Source: Pelargonium nanum | Taxonomy: Eukaryota > Streptophyta > Magnoliopsida > Geraniales > Geraniaceae | Assembly: GCA_036897485.1 (NCBI GenBank) | Contig: JAYMTF010000342.1 | Coordinates: forward strand, 1-39,213 | Direction: 5' to 3' | DNA length: 39,213 nt | Part shown: piece after piece, positions 23,901 through 35,086 of the stretch | Position numbering within the stretch: position 1 is the first letter of the stretch | Layout: every line of letters starts with the position of its first letter | Translations under genes and position numbers: made by a program | The notes under the pieces: generated by a model | Told to the model about the DNA's origin: nothing | Databases searched by the model: none | What the model saw: only the letters and a program-made list of their open reading frames with translations

Positions 23901-26900
23901 CCCCATTTGCCCTCAATATCAAGCATCTGTCAAATTAGACATTGTATATATGCAGCCAACTCAGGGGCATGTGGTGGGACAAAAAAGGTTCTATCTAACA
24001 TTTCAAAGGAAACATACCTTGCAGGCTCTCTGGCTAACATATTTGAAGAAGACGAGATATGATTCCTTGAGACACACTCTCTTGAAAGCTGATCAGGAAT
24101 AAAACGCATTGCTGCAGGATGACTCTTCGCCGTCATGATTGAGAGTTCTCGTACTGTAGAAAGCTGTTTGTCATTTTATCACTTAAAAAATGCACGACAA
24201 ATATAGTTTCTTTGAATTACTCATTCATTGTGCATATTGAAACTTCAAGAGCTAACTAGGGGGGGGGGGAATAAAATCATCCGAAAGTGAGATTTGTACA
24301 GAAAAAAATATACATTACCTGTACATCTGGAGTACTAGTCGGAGTCAGTTCACCAGATAACTTCACATGGAATATATGGACATCAAATGGGCGATAAGTG
24401 ACTAGAATATAATCTTGATAGACATCCATCACCATAGGTTTTGCTAGCAATGTTTTCCGATATAGTAATGAGCTCTGGTCTAGGTGATATCTAGGATAAA
24501 AGAGCAATTCATACCTGCACATCAATTTTCCAAACCATTACAAAAATAAATAAATACATAAATAATTGTCTATCAAATATCAAAATAATACACTGCTTCA
24601 ACTGCCACTTGAACAGAACCCATTATATTAGATTACAAAAATGAAGATAAATTGTGATTCATTCGTACGCAATGACAGAATCCAAGGTCATAATCTTGGC
24701 TTATTGACAAGTATACATCAATAGATAAATAAATATCAACATTTTGCATCAGCTAAGCAAAGTTCAAAGAATCAACTGGATTGAGATGTAACTACGAATC
24801 AATTGCTCACATGTTAGAAGATTCAACGTAATTGCAGACGACAACGATCTTTCCCAGCCATAACAAACCTCTGCACTGGATCTTTTGTTCCTGAGTAATA
24901 TCACCAAACACTCGCCACTTTTTAAACCTCATGTCATATAGGATTAACCCATGAAGACCAGCAACTGCTAAATACATTCCATCCTTGCTTGCTGCCACAT
25001 GTTGAACTGGCCAATTTTGAGAAATATAAGATACCTGATTCAAATCAAAGCTATATCAGAGATGAAACTTTTTTGGGAAGACAACAAAACAAGACATGTG
25101 ATCACCGAGATTGTAAATTGAAGACATAACTGGAAGGTTAAGGTGTTGCATTTTCAATTCATCAGCATCTTCAGATTGCACAACAAGCAACCGATCTTCA
25201 CCATAAATCACTTGGCGAGCATAAGTCATGCCTGAAACTCCACGACTGAGACAACATTTGCCAAAAGAAAAGGCAAGAATTCTCTCTGAAGATCCTTGCT
25301 CAACAGCATAAATTCTGTATCCATGTTCATCCCACTGCATTAATGATGTGCCACTCAACAAAGCTTCATATTTACAATCCTGTTTACCAGTTGGAGAAGA
25401 TACAGAGTTTAAGCTGATTTGACGAATTGTTGACATCAAGCGGCAACCAGAGACAGACCAAACCGTAAGTCCTCTTAATTTCCACCCTACTGCAAAAGCA
25501 GAATTATCAGGAGTCCATGCAATACAGCTGACAGCACCAGTGTCATCCATTGAGTATCTGTAAGCAACCAAGACATAGAAGTTTCTCATGCAACGAACTG
25601 AAACCAAAACCCAAATAAGTCCCAACTATTACGTAGTAACCACAGAGATCTACAATTATATCCAATTGAATACTTCTTATTTCATAACTCATAAAAATTG
25701 CACAAACTAGCAGATGCAAGCCAAAGTAATTTGTTTCCAACAATTACAAAAGCAAACCTTTTAGTGTGATAGTAAACAGTCAGTTGGTGTTCATAAACAT
25801 ATAAAGAGGGAAACGAAACCTATTGCAATAGAAAAAGGCATTTGAGTCCTATAAAGAGCTTTTTTTCTTTTTCTTTTTTTGCATCTGAAAGACGGAGGTT
25901 TGACGCAGATAAAGAGGGAAAGGCCTGGCACTTAGAAATTGGATAACTTAAGGCGTCATTCATTTTGTACTGACTGCCACTTGGAAGTAGCTAGATAGTA
26001 ATGGTTTTCGACTATCACACGATTATATAAAAAACTGGAGGTCATTTCAATATTTATAAATTGATAAACTTTACTCCAACCCAAAAGGTTAAGCTAGTAT
26101 ATCAAGTCGTCTCAAACTTCACATTCTTTCAATTTGGATACTTTAACACTCCCCCTCACGTACAAGCCGTGCGCATGGACCAAGAATTAACAGGGATGAA
26201 ATACAAATGAGTCACCAGACCCTTATCAAACCATCATTGATACAATGATAAGCTTTACTCAATGCCATAAGCTTAAACTATTAGATGGAGGGCCCAACTA
26301 CTATATCAAGTGGTCTCAAACTATACATTTTTTCAATGAGGGATACTTTAACATATATAATACAAGCAAATTTCAGTCTAAAAAACAAAACTGAGCTAAT
26401 GATGAAAAATTATTAATTTATATTTGTAATGTCACAGCTTATGATATCATACAGCGCTTACCCCCAATCATACAAAGACACGGTACGAATCAGTGATGCA
26501 GATTCTGCCAGGTCATATAGCTCAACAACACCTCTTCTGGTACCAACAGCAAGAATTTGCTGCTCTGAAGCTACTGAGGTGCAAACAGCATCACCAGAGC
26601 CTAACTTTTGTTCAATTTTAATAGATTCAGCTTGTCTTAGACCTCTTTTACTCACAGAACATGACAATATTTGTCCATCAGAATATAAGATAAATAGTAA
26701 CTTCAATGGCAAGCATAGTTCCAGCTGGATAATAGCAGTCTTCTTGGGAAATCCTGGAATCCCTCCAGAAGAAAGACCATTATCAAGGGCATGTGGCAAG
26801 TCAGTAACGCCATTGCTGTCACAGGGGTCAAGTTCAAAAGGCCCAAAGAACTGTATAGAAAATATGAAAAACAGTCAAATGGATAACATATATAAAAAAA

Positions 26901-29308
26901 TAGTATCTAACATGTTGGGCCAGAACAAGTTACAATATTGATACTACTATTATATATGCTGGAATTGGGTGAATGTAAACAATTAAGATAGAACTCAACA
27001 TCTAGAATTGCATTACCTCTCCCTTCCAGGAGATGCTAAATAACGATCCATCAGAAAGCCCAAGTAGGATATGTTTGTTATCGCTTACAATATTGCTCCT
27101 GGCAAAAATATTTGACAAGTATGAATATAATTCCAATACAATAGCTTACAATATTTTTAGAGTAAAAGTATCTTGCAACGTAAAACCACAAAAAATATAG
27201 AGGTAAAATTTAGCAAGCAAAATAGTCAATATCATGAAAGCAAATGTTAGAAAAAAAGCCAGAACCCTTGGTTGACACCTAAGAGTAAGGATAATTAATG
27301 GTTTAAGTTCAATTGACTCAGTTTTAGAGCTGAGATCTACTCTGCACTCCCCAATGCGACATTCAAACTGTTTAGTAGGGTTTCACAATCTCCCACTCAT
27401 TAAGTCTTATCATTCCTAACCTGATCCACACCACCTTCTGTAACTTGCTTTGCAATACCCCCAAACCCAATTGCATAGTGCTGGCTGGGTCTCACAGAAC
27501 TCATCAATTATCTACTAATAATTACAGTTTGTAGACAGTGCAGTAAGGTTGTGTGGCAGGATTGCCATGATTTAAAAAAGGGTGATTGTGAAATCCCTAA
27601 AACCTCTATCTCTATGTAGAGCTTGCTGTCTCTATTACTACATAAATTATTGATAATGGCATTTTGCAAAACTGTTGGCATTAACATATTGTTTGTAGTG
27701 AACCATTTCGTATCGTGATACATATCATATGATACAAACAATGCCAACAGGCAACAACCATGATTAGCTCGTATATGACCATCGTGAATGGATGGTCATA
27801 TGCTACGGTTAAAAAAATCATAACCTATCGTACAATATTTTTTTTTAAAGGTTCTTTATCTAATATCTATTATTTAATACTTATTCTACGGAAGCAAGGT
27901 AAGCAATTGCCGCATATATTAATCATTTACCATAAATCTTATCCCTATATCTACTCGATTTACCTGATAATTCCATAAAAGATTAAGTCTTCATGAGACC
28001 ATAAAATTATATACTTGTTTAATATAATTTAATTTACTGACCCTTTAAACTTAATAACTACTTACACTGCCAAGTCCTTTCCGGCAAATGGCACTTGCTC
28101 ACATAGAAGAAGAGAAATAGATGCAAAAAACAACCCAGATGGTTGCTTCCCTCCAATTTGTATTCTTTTCTCTGTGAACTGGACCTTAAAAATGTGAAGA
28201 AAGAAAGATGATGTCTGCAAATAAACATAAACATTTATTCAGTACTAAGTACTAATAAAAATGACATTTACTTAAAGAATATATTGCAAAAGACAACACA
28301 TTTCCTTTTTTTAAAATATAAAAAAAATCAATTTATTAAAAACAGGTAGTACCCTATGTACACAATAAGTCATCTGGTGAAACTAAGACAATGTATGAAA
28401 GAAATATATAAAATTAAAAATTAAAAAAAAAATGAAAGTGAAGCTTACGGGTGAAAAAACCCTATAGACGTAGGGTTACTTTAAGACTGTTGGAGAGCTC
28501 TGTAATTTAAGTTATAAAGTGCAATAGACGTTGGCAAAATTCTACTTATAGTTTGTTAAGCTTCCTAAAAACAGTTTAATTATTCACAAACTGCTACTTA
28601 TCAACATCTTGTGCTAATAACTCAGTATTTTAAGATAATCCAGGTCATACATTGTTGACAAAGAACTTAAGTGTCTAAATGTTGCAGCACTCTAAAGACA
28701 CAATAAGGAAAATGCACAATTTCGGTTCCTAGATGTGAAATACACACAAGCTATGTGACAATGCAATTGCCATATCAAGAGATAGCCAAATCTCACAATG
28801 AATTATCACATTGTACGAGAAATCAAGAACACTAGATTGTACAAGCTCAGTGAGCAAACTGATCACAAGTACCAAATAAACATACCAAACCAGAAAAGAA
28901 GAAAAAATAAAAAATTCAATCCCAAACTCACGAGAACAGCAATCAATTTGGCATCCGGGCTCCACACAGCCTGCAAATTCTCTCCCTGCTTCTGCACCGA
29001 ATCCTCATCCCTCTTGTACTTCCCCAGTCTCACTTTATGCTGCTCATCACACAATCAATACGAAAATCGTCGGAATCCACAATCTCACTCAACAGAAACA
29101 CGAAATTCTAACACACCACTTCAAAAAACTAGCGCATCATCAAATGCATATAGAGGAGTACCTGTGATGAACTCCAGAGCTCAAAGTGAGTGGGAGAGAC
29201 GACGAGAAAGAGGCGATTGATGACCTTGAGGTAGATGATCTGCTGCGAAGATGAACACAGCCCTTGCTCCAATGGGATCACCTGCGGCCATCCATACGCC
29301 ATATACAT
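14994..29308 (-). CDS. RIC1: RIC1 homologue, Rab6/Ypt6 GEF subunit (23 exons, 1,114 aa)
   Basis: Predicted partner of Rgp1 in the Golgi GEF complex that activates Rab6/Ypt6 for retrograde traffic (known from yeast and animals); unrelated to the plant ROP effector also called RIC1. Exons, 5' to 3' on the minus strand: 29308-29162, 29039-28932, 28214-28066, 27098-27017, 26850-26462, 25557-25131, 25034-24811, 24514-24319, 24163-24018, 23926-23752, 22722-22669, 22264-22085, 20846-20734, 19094-18912, 18235-18178, 17542-17483, 17357-17316, 17222-17095, 17006-16868, 16784-16707, 15897-15781, 15226-15164, 15080-14994. The frame closes at TGA. The protein begins MYMAYGWPQVIPLEQG. Residues 1 to about 690 look like a WD40-type beta-propeller (for example AVWSPDAKLIAVL, IAWTPDNSAFAVGW). 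From about 700 (YPLGLLPNAGVVVG onward) it is the conserved RIC1 domain. Length and sequence fit the recalled Arabidopsis homologue. Intron 20 has a GC donor. Several introns carry repeats, none hitting an exon. Confidence 0.96.
15898..16706 (-). other. GC-AG intron (intron 20 of RIC1)
   Basis: Exon 20 ends ...CACAAAAG followed by GCATGA. Reading through gives an immediate TGA, whereas splicing with a GC donor joins in frame to exon 21 (LQMGTLQSRL), the order recalled for the Arabidopsis homologue. The next GT downstream lies after the stop. The acceptor is a normal CCAG at 15901-15898. Confidence 0.85.
19095..20733 (-). other. Large intron 13 of RIC1 with LTR-like debris
   Basis: This 1,639-bp intron contains two diverged ~90-bp direct repeats (19382-19469 and 20381-20471) about 1 kb apart, and between them a CTCAAGTTGGAG-type motif (19503-19514) often seen near Copia LTRs. 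No intact retrotransposon ORF is present. Confidence 0.6.
19382..20471. mobile_element. Possible decayed LTR-type element
   Basis: The two direct repeats share CAACCTATTTATACAAGG, an AATCAATCC motif and the ending ATCAGTCCCTAA/ATCAATCCCTAA. They read like the transcribed part of an LTR. The interior (about 0.9 kb) has only short broken frames. It could instead be two independent insertions of one LTR family. Confidence 0.4.
23031..23711. mobile_element. hAT-type MITE in RIC1 intron 10, interrupted by a SINE
   Basis: The termini TGAAGCACAAG (left) and TTTGTGCTTCA (right) are inverted. Just inside, both arms have runs of GTAC/GGGTAC-type motifs (23040-23090 and 23665-23700). Span is 681 bp. 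The middle contains the SINE-like unit at about 23230-23342. The flanking duplication is unclear. Confidence 0.6.
23230..23342 (+). mobile_element. tRNA-derived SINE-like insertion
   Basis: Pol III box-like motifs are present: A-box-like TGGCTTAAGGCGC (about 23274-23286) and B box GGTTCGAGCC (23307-23316), about 30 bp apart, followed by a tail TGATCAAAAAAA. The 13-bp repeat AAATAAATCCAAA flanks the segment (23217-23229 and 23343-23355). An A-run bracketed by a second short direct repeat, AAGAAGCAAGTG (23241-23252 and 23264-23275), lies at the 5' side. It does not fold as a functional tRNA. Confidence 0.55.
25558..26461 (-). other. Intron 5 of RIC1 with a diverged direct repeat
   Basis: About 26093-26150 and 26296-26355 are related (ATATCAAGTCGTCTCAAAC versus ATATCAAGTGGTCTCAAAC, each ending GATACTTTAACA). 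Between them lies ACACTCCCCCTCACGTACAA, a motif familiar from retrotransposon-derived sequence. No coding potential is visible. Confidence 0.5.
27099..28065 (-). other. Intron 3 of RIC1 with hairpin-forming segments
   Basis: Two inverted repeats are visible: CTGTTGGCATT (27672-27682) with AATGCCAACAG (27740-27750), and ATATGACCATC (27773-27783) with GATGGTCATAT (27791-27801) around a 7-nt loop. This is likely a decayed MITE. There is no exon. Confidence 0.5.
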
Positions 29309-31075
29309 CTTGTTCCTCCAATTTGAGCTCACTTGGGGCAGTGATTCGAGATCTATCAGCAACGAAATGAGGTTTTGGATCGGAGAGAGGTTAGGGTTTG
29401 CGGGGGGAGATTTGGATCTGAAGCATGTTCTTCTTTTTGGGGGAAGAGAGTGATGCAACCCAAAATCTTCTGGTGGATCTGAGACTCTGAAGAACAGTTT
29501 TTTTGTTTTTCTTTCTTTTTTTTCGCTAAAAAATAATAATAAATGACGTTTCACCTGTAAGAGATGGGAGGGCCCACGAAATGTGGGTCCAGATGACGTG
29601 GCATGGTGTTAATGGACAAGTAGACAGCCAGCGCAGCAGATGACCCGTCCATTACCATTTCTAAATGGGCCGTCCGTTTGAGTTCTGGGCCGATATTGAA
29701 ACAGCGTTAACGGTAGGCCTTAATTTTTTTTATGTATATAAGAGGTTTGAGGTTATTTCATCTATATGGCCGTTGAACATTGTTTGTGCAATTTGGGCCA
29801 GAAATTCGACCCACCCGCGAACCGCCCTATTAAGTAGAGGTGTCAAATTTTAGGGTCAGGTTCGGGTTGATAAATCTTAATCCTAACCCGACCTTATAGG
29901 GTTGTAGGGTCGGGTTCTATGCATAAAATGCATTATTTTTTGCGGTATACCCTACCCGATTTTTTCGGGTTGATAATAGTAGACTCAAACCCGACCCTAT
30001 AGGTTTCGGGTATCCTTTTGCCAATTCTTCTAAGAAGGTCTGCCATAGTTGGGTGGAAATGTGTAACGACCGAAAATTCGGTAGGGCGTCCGACACCAAA
30101 ACCGCATGCATCCCGACCCACCCATATACGAACCCTACTTGCATATACTATATAAGGTCTTTATTCATCTTGCTATCGAATTTTAATATCATTGGTTCAT
30201 TTTTTTCCGATAATTTTCAACAGTCAATCTTTTTCTAGTTTCTTTCTTAACCTTTCATCTTCTTTCAATTCAAACCATTCGCCTTCAAAATTTTCACACA
30301 ACACTAAATTTGTTCAATTAACTCTCTCTTAATTTCATCTTCTTTACTTTTTTCGAAAATGTCTCGATGTTTCTACAACTTTGTCATGTCGTTGCACGAG
30401 CCTTCAAGCATTCATGACACCATGCATGCATGAGCGACTCAAGCATTCATCAAATCAACGTATAATATTTCTCTCTATCGTTTTGTTTTCTTCATATTCA
30501 ACGTCAACTCCAAATTTTCAATTTCACTATGAAAGACAGTGGCGATAATAAGGTTGAAGTTAACTTACCACTCTTTGTTTCAATGTTAATTTATGTTTTG
30601 TTAAATCTCTGCAAATACAGTGGGGTGGTTTGACTACTTCTTTCTCTGCCTCTTCTTGCTGCTTATTGGACACAAGTCTATACTATGTACAATTGCTTGT
30701 TTGAGAGTCACAAATTCTACATGCCTCCATTACATATTCAATATAGAACAAGACCTATGATGGCTTCATTCTTCGCTTGGGTTGTTGTCTTGTTGAGACA
30801 AAATATAATGTTTTCATTTTCTATGATAATAATGACGACACAAATCGCGCAAGAGCCCGGATCAAAATTCATATTTCATTTTCTTGGGAAATACTACTCA
30901 TGTTTATTAAGAGTTTCTTAACCAGTAAACAAACATGTATAAATCACTGGAGCCCGAAACATTTCACCACAGCTCGTATAACAAGTGTAATGCTCTCAAA
31001 TCCATGGACAACTTCCCAAGAACGCTGTTTACCCAGACAATGAAACTTCATGATCAAACCAAGCAAGAGTCCGGA
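29309..31075. other. Region between RIC1 and the PLAC8-type gene
   Basis: It contains the RIC1 leader and promoter (minus strand, from 29309 upward) with TGACGTGGCA near 29593-29602, a bZIP-type ACGT site. About 29836-30030 is a segment of GGGTCGGGTT-type repeats in both orientations that resembles a dispersed hAT-like family. The remainder should hold the 3' UTR of the PLAC8-type gene. No further gene is supported; the short frames around 30685-31040 lack codon character. Confidence 0.5.
29836..30030. repeat. GGGTCGGGTT-type dispersed repeat
   Basis: It starts AGAGGTGTCAAATTTTAGGG and carries repeated GGGTCGGGTT/AACCCGACC motifs in inverted orientation (29851-30008). Plants carry many short non-autonomous elements of this style. 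A weaker relative is seen at 10107-10240. Confidence 0.45.
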
Positions 31076-34000
31076 TCACTTTTTCGGAGGATTGGGATTA
31101 GACCCGGGAGGGGGTGGGGGTGGAGGAGAGCTGGGCGGATAGCCGGCAGGATTACCGGGTGGAGGGGGAGGATAGTAACCCTGAGCCTGAGGGGGTGGGG
31201 CGTGACCATATGGCTGCCCGTAGGCTGCCTGCCCGTAGGCTGCCTGCCCATATGGCTGCTGATCGTAGGACGCCTGCCCATATGCTACAGGACCTGGATA
31301 CCCTACAGGTGGAGGTACATCTTGATCCATACGTGACATCTGCTGCATTGGAGGCACTCCCATAACTCTTGGCGGCCCAAACTTGCCGTCTCTTTTGTCC
31401 ATTTCAATCTTGTGCTGGGTCTGCATTACTCAGGGTAACATAAATTATTATAGGAGAGAAATATGTAATAAAAACATGAAAGTTATATTTTCTTAAATCT
31501 ACGTAGTCTATCCTATCTGGTAAGAATTAGACACACCAATGAACCAATTGACTCGCAGCCAGCCATTCATGGGTGCCCGTATGAGTCCCATGAATGTCTA
31601 AGACTCACCAGATTGATTATCTACCATGAAGGTTATATATATAGCTATTTTGGGTCAGATTTGATTTCCACATAAATCATATAGCCTAGAACGTTTCAAT
31701 AACTTAAGTTTAACAACGTGTACATCTGTTATACTCATTTACAAACATTTCAGCATACCTGCATGCAGGCACAAACCCTGAAAGACAGAACAGATCGAAG
31801 AGTCAATATGTATCTCTCAAAAAAAATAGGGTGGAATGTGTTTAAAATATGCAATGGAAAGCTTACGTGCAATAAACCAGGTTAGCCATGCAGTTTAACA
31901 GCTCTGAAGCCTCATCAACTCCATCAATATCAGTAAGAAGTGCAATTATTGAAAATATACAAGCCAGTTGTTGGAGGCAGAACATACATCCCTACCAAAA
32001 AAGGGGAGAAAGCAAATTGTTTCAAGTGACAAAGATGTGTAAACAACAAAGGCTTATTAACTACATGTTTGTGTGTGCGCGCGCGAGTATGGAGAGAGAG
32101 ATTTTACAATAATACAGTTGTCGCATTTTGTTGTCTGTATGCTGAACTCATCTTGCAAAAGCCACCGTGTTGAGGCAACTGAATTTGTAAAGCAACAGAA
32201 CACCTGAAGAAAGTGAAGAAAATAATATGTAAACGATCGTGCAGCTGCAAGAGTGAGCATTTACTTGTAAATTCACAAAGTAAATCACTGGTGCTAAGCG
32301 TAAAGGAAATAACCAAACCAATGTCACACCTCAGTGAAAAGGCAAAATTCAGGGCATTTCTTTTCTCCACACTTACCACTGCATGGCATATAACCAGCAC
32401 AACAGGTATACCTATAACAAAAAAGATTCAAATATGACGTTATAATTCACTTTGGTTTATGTTGGACGACAAGCTGTGTTAAGGAACTTTCATCGATTAC
32501 CTTGACATATCACCGTACAAGGCTCTCTTGCGCAGCAAGTATGAAGCACATGGAGAACTGACATATAGCAAAGTAATGTAAGATATACTACTTCTAAGAT
32601 ATAAGATTTCTCATTATTTCATTTCATTTCAAGGCAAAGATAGAAGCAGCAGATCAACATGGCAAGTGACAAAAACTGGTCAAGCCTATGTGATAGAATC
32701 ATCACCAACTAGAACTGGTAAATAGTGCTTTTAGGCTTCTGAGTTTCCCATTTACTTCATAATTAATGAGATTTCTAGGTTGCCTGATATCGAATTGCAA
32801 CGAGGATATAGTTTGTACACTTGCTATTGATCAAAAAAAAAAAGTTTGTACACTTGCTATCCCATTTAAAGCTACTATTCAAACTGGAAATTTAGGCTCT
32901 GTCAGCCCAACCTTCTAATTAAATGTAAATGTCTTTATATTACTTGTGTTTGGCAAACCCTTCAATTTGACAAGAATGTGATCAAATTGACCAAGATTAC
33001 ATATTTTAGGGGAAATTTTAGATGAGTACTCTTTACTATTGAATTAAATAAAATGTGTGCCAAGAACTTTTTTCCACATCGAATGCACACCTAAACTATG
33101 ACATGACCTATCCATCCATTAAATTTAACATATTTCCCAATAAAATCACTATCCCTATTTTACCTTTATTCATTGTTCTTGGCGTTCTTCAAGTTGTTCT
33201 TAGTGTTCTTTATGTTTTAAAAACAAAATCAAACCTAAAAATTACAAAATAAAAATAAAAATCACAAAACATATAATTAACACAACACAAAATATATATA
33301 TAAAAAAATCACAACGCACTTCTTCGATTTTGGGTTCGATTAGAGTTCGATTTTGGGAGATTGAGTTTTGAACCCATAGATCTTGAAATTGAGGTTGAGG
33401 AATGTAGATTTGATGGTGGAGAGGTGGAGGATGGAGATGACAACAACCATAGCTGTTGCTGTGTTGTTGCTCATATATGTTGTAGATGTTGTTGCTATGT
33501 TATAGCTAAAAAAATCAAAGAATCGAAAGCAAATAAAGCAAAAATAAAATAAAAAAAGTATTTATACCACAAATGGAGGCGGAGCACAAACGAAAACACA
33601 GCTTTGGATCCTGCCCATTAACTAGGGAGGCAATTTTACTCAAAAGAGGAGGTTGATGTGTTATTGCTGTGTTGTTGCTTTGTTGTTGGGTTGTTTGTTG
33701 CTATGGTTAAGTTTGCATTTTCAATATAATAATAAAAATAAGTAAATAAAGAGAAATAAGTAAGGATAAAATTGGTATTTTTATTTTTTTTAATGACATG
33801 TGTCATGCACATGATGATATACGTCGCTTTTCCGTTAAACTTAACGGACGGATAGGTGATGTCAAAGTTTAGGTGTATATTTGATGTGTAAAAAACTTCT
33901 TGACACACATTCGATCACGATGCTCATATGAAATTTCCCCTATATTTTAATCTAAATGAACCAATAAAAAATAGTAGTAAAAATGAATAACTGCATTGTT

Positions 34001-34845
34001 TCTTAGCAACCAACATTAATTCAGAGGAATTGAATCAGATAATTACTTTCGCACAATTTGGATACAATGAAATCACAAATTATACTCAACACCAACATGA
34101 ATTATAGTAAGAGAATTTAAATAATTATCGAAGAAAACAACAAGACAGAAACGAGTCAAAATAGGAAACATACCAAAGCGTCGCAAAGATACAATCTGCA
34201 TTAGCGGTAAAAGAAGCAATTAGATATTAAGAAAATAGTAAATTAGTTTCCACAATACGATCATCAGCATCCAGAAACATAAACTCGAAAGCAAAAGGCG
34301 ACTACAGATCATCACAATTTAGGGCTCAAATTATAGAGTCCCTGAGCCAACAACATTAAATCAAACAATTGAACAAAAATTGACAGTCCAGTGCATTTTC
34401 TCAGGAACCAAACGGCATCTACACACTGTAATATATCAACAAAAATTGACAGTCAAGTGCATTTTCTCAGGAACCAAACAGCATCCAAAAAGTCCCTGAG
34501 CCAAAAACATTAAATCAAACAATCGAACGAAAATTGACAGTCCAATGCATTTTCTCGGAACCAAACAGCATCTACACACTGTAATATATCAACAAAAATT
34601 GACAGTCCAGTGCATTTTCTCAGGAACCAAACAGCATTTACACACTGTAATATATCAAAATTGAAAGGTCCGATCGAGTACAGTTGTCGATTGTATATAC
34701 ATTTTGTGCTGAAACGAGAGAGTGATAGAAAATTACAAGGAGAATCGGCTTGGATGGTGCTCATGAGATCGGAGTGCCAAAGGTTGCGGAAACTCTGGCG
34801 GTGCTCCATTTGGTCGAGCTTGGCTTTGGCCTTGGCGGAGCTCAT
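31076..34845 (-). CDS. PLAC8-type cysteine-rich protein with proline-rich tail (8 exons, 284 aa)
   Basis: Exons, 5' to 3' on the minus strand: 34845-34737, 34195-34174, 32557-32501, 32411-32330, 32203-32108, 31991-31867, 31777-31759, 31420-31076. All are GT-AG and in frame. Two are micro-exons of 22 and 19 nt. The product resembles a conserved plant group annotated as PLAC8 family proteins. The N-terminus has RQSFRNLWHSDLMSTIQAD. A Cys cluster covers about residues 38-94 (YCIFATLCSPC, then CCAGYMPCSGKCG, then CPEFC and FCCF). Conserved segments STRWLLQDEFSIQTTKCDNC and a hydrophobic stretch (about 124-142) follow. The C-terminal 75 residues are Pro/Tyr/Gly/Gln-rich with repeated AYGQ units. 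The family is usually membrane-associated; the molecular role of this clade is unknown to me. The ATG at 34845 is chosen; the upstream in-frame GTG is not a start. Confidence 0.9.
32810..32860. mobile_element. Extremely 5'-truncated SINE-tail insertion with 18-bp duplication
   Basis: AGTTTGTACACTTGCTAT occurs twice (32810-32827 and 32843-32860), separated by only TGATCAAAAAAAAAA. The same TGATCA plus A-tail ends the SINE-like unit at 23334. This is the structure expected from target-primed reverse transcription that stopped almost at once. Confidence 0.65.
33008..33941. mobile_element. Long-TIR non-autonomous transposon (MULE-like or other)
   Basis: The ends are AGGGGAAATTT (33008-33018) and AAATTTCCCCT (33931-33941). 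The inverted arms continue inward for about 110 bp, including ACACCTAAACT with its inverse AGTTTAGGTGT, and CACCTATCC-like blocks. ATATTTT lies directly outside each end (33001-33007 and 33942-33948) as a 7-bp duplication. The interior is GTTGTTGC-rich and has no transposase. Confidence 0.75.
34337..34657. repeat. Higher-order tandem duplication in intron 1 of the PLAC8-type gene
   Basis: A ~65-bp unit containing AAATTGACAGTCCAGTGCAT and CACACTGTAATATATCA occurs four times (near 34374, 34439, 34528, 34592), the second copy being shortened. A larger ~150-bp block that starts GTCCCTGAGCCAA is itself duplicated (34337 onward and 34491 onward). Confidence 0.9.
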
Positions 34846-35086
34846 GGTGGACACACGGCAGAGGAGATGGCGACGACGACTGAATCAACCAATCAATCAA
34901 TGCAGCGAAAGCTACACACTCTGAGATTTGGATGTTGATGGTGATGGTGACAAAATGAAATGGATGCGTGAATTTATGACAAGGCGAGGCCAGTGCACAC
35001 AGCAAGGAGAGAGTTTTATGGTTGTTCATGTCAAAATTGTGAAAGAGAGAGAATATTGAAAACTAAATAAAAATGCCACCTGTTCC

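Larger units (their letters stand above)
32558..34173 (-). other. Large intron 2 of the PLAC8-type gene
   Basis: A 1,616-bp intron filled mainly by the 934-bp inverted-repeat element at 33008-33941, plus a tiny SINE-tail insertion at 32810-32860. No exon was recognised. Confidence 0.75.

Noticed and set aside
30685..31043. Overlapping plus-strand ORFs of 78-133 codons
   Set aside because: They are antisense to the PLAC8-type last exon or its 3' flank, with no recognisable domain.
33055..33908. ORFs inside PLAC8-type intron 2
   Set aside because: They fall in the inverted-repeat transposon; the peptides begin alike (MCQE...) only because of the terminal repeats.
34510..34854. Minus-strand ORF continuing past PLAC8-type exon 1 with repeated VDILQCVDAVW-like peptide
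   Set aside because: Past the donor at 34736 it is intronic tandem repeat, and splicing to exon 2 restores the conserved protein.
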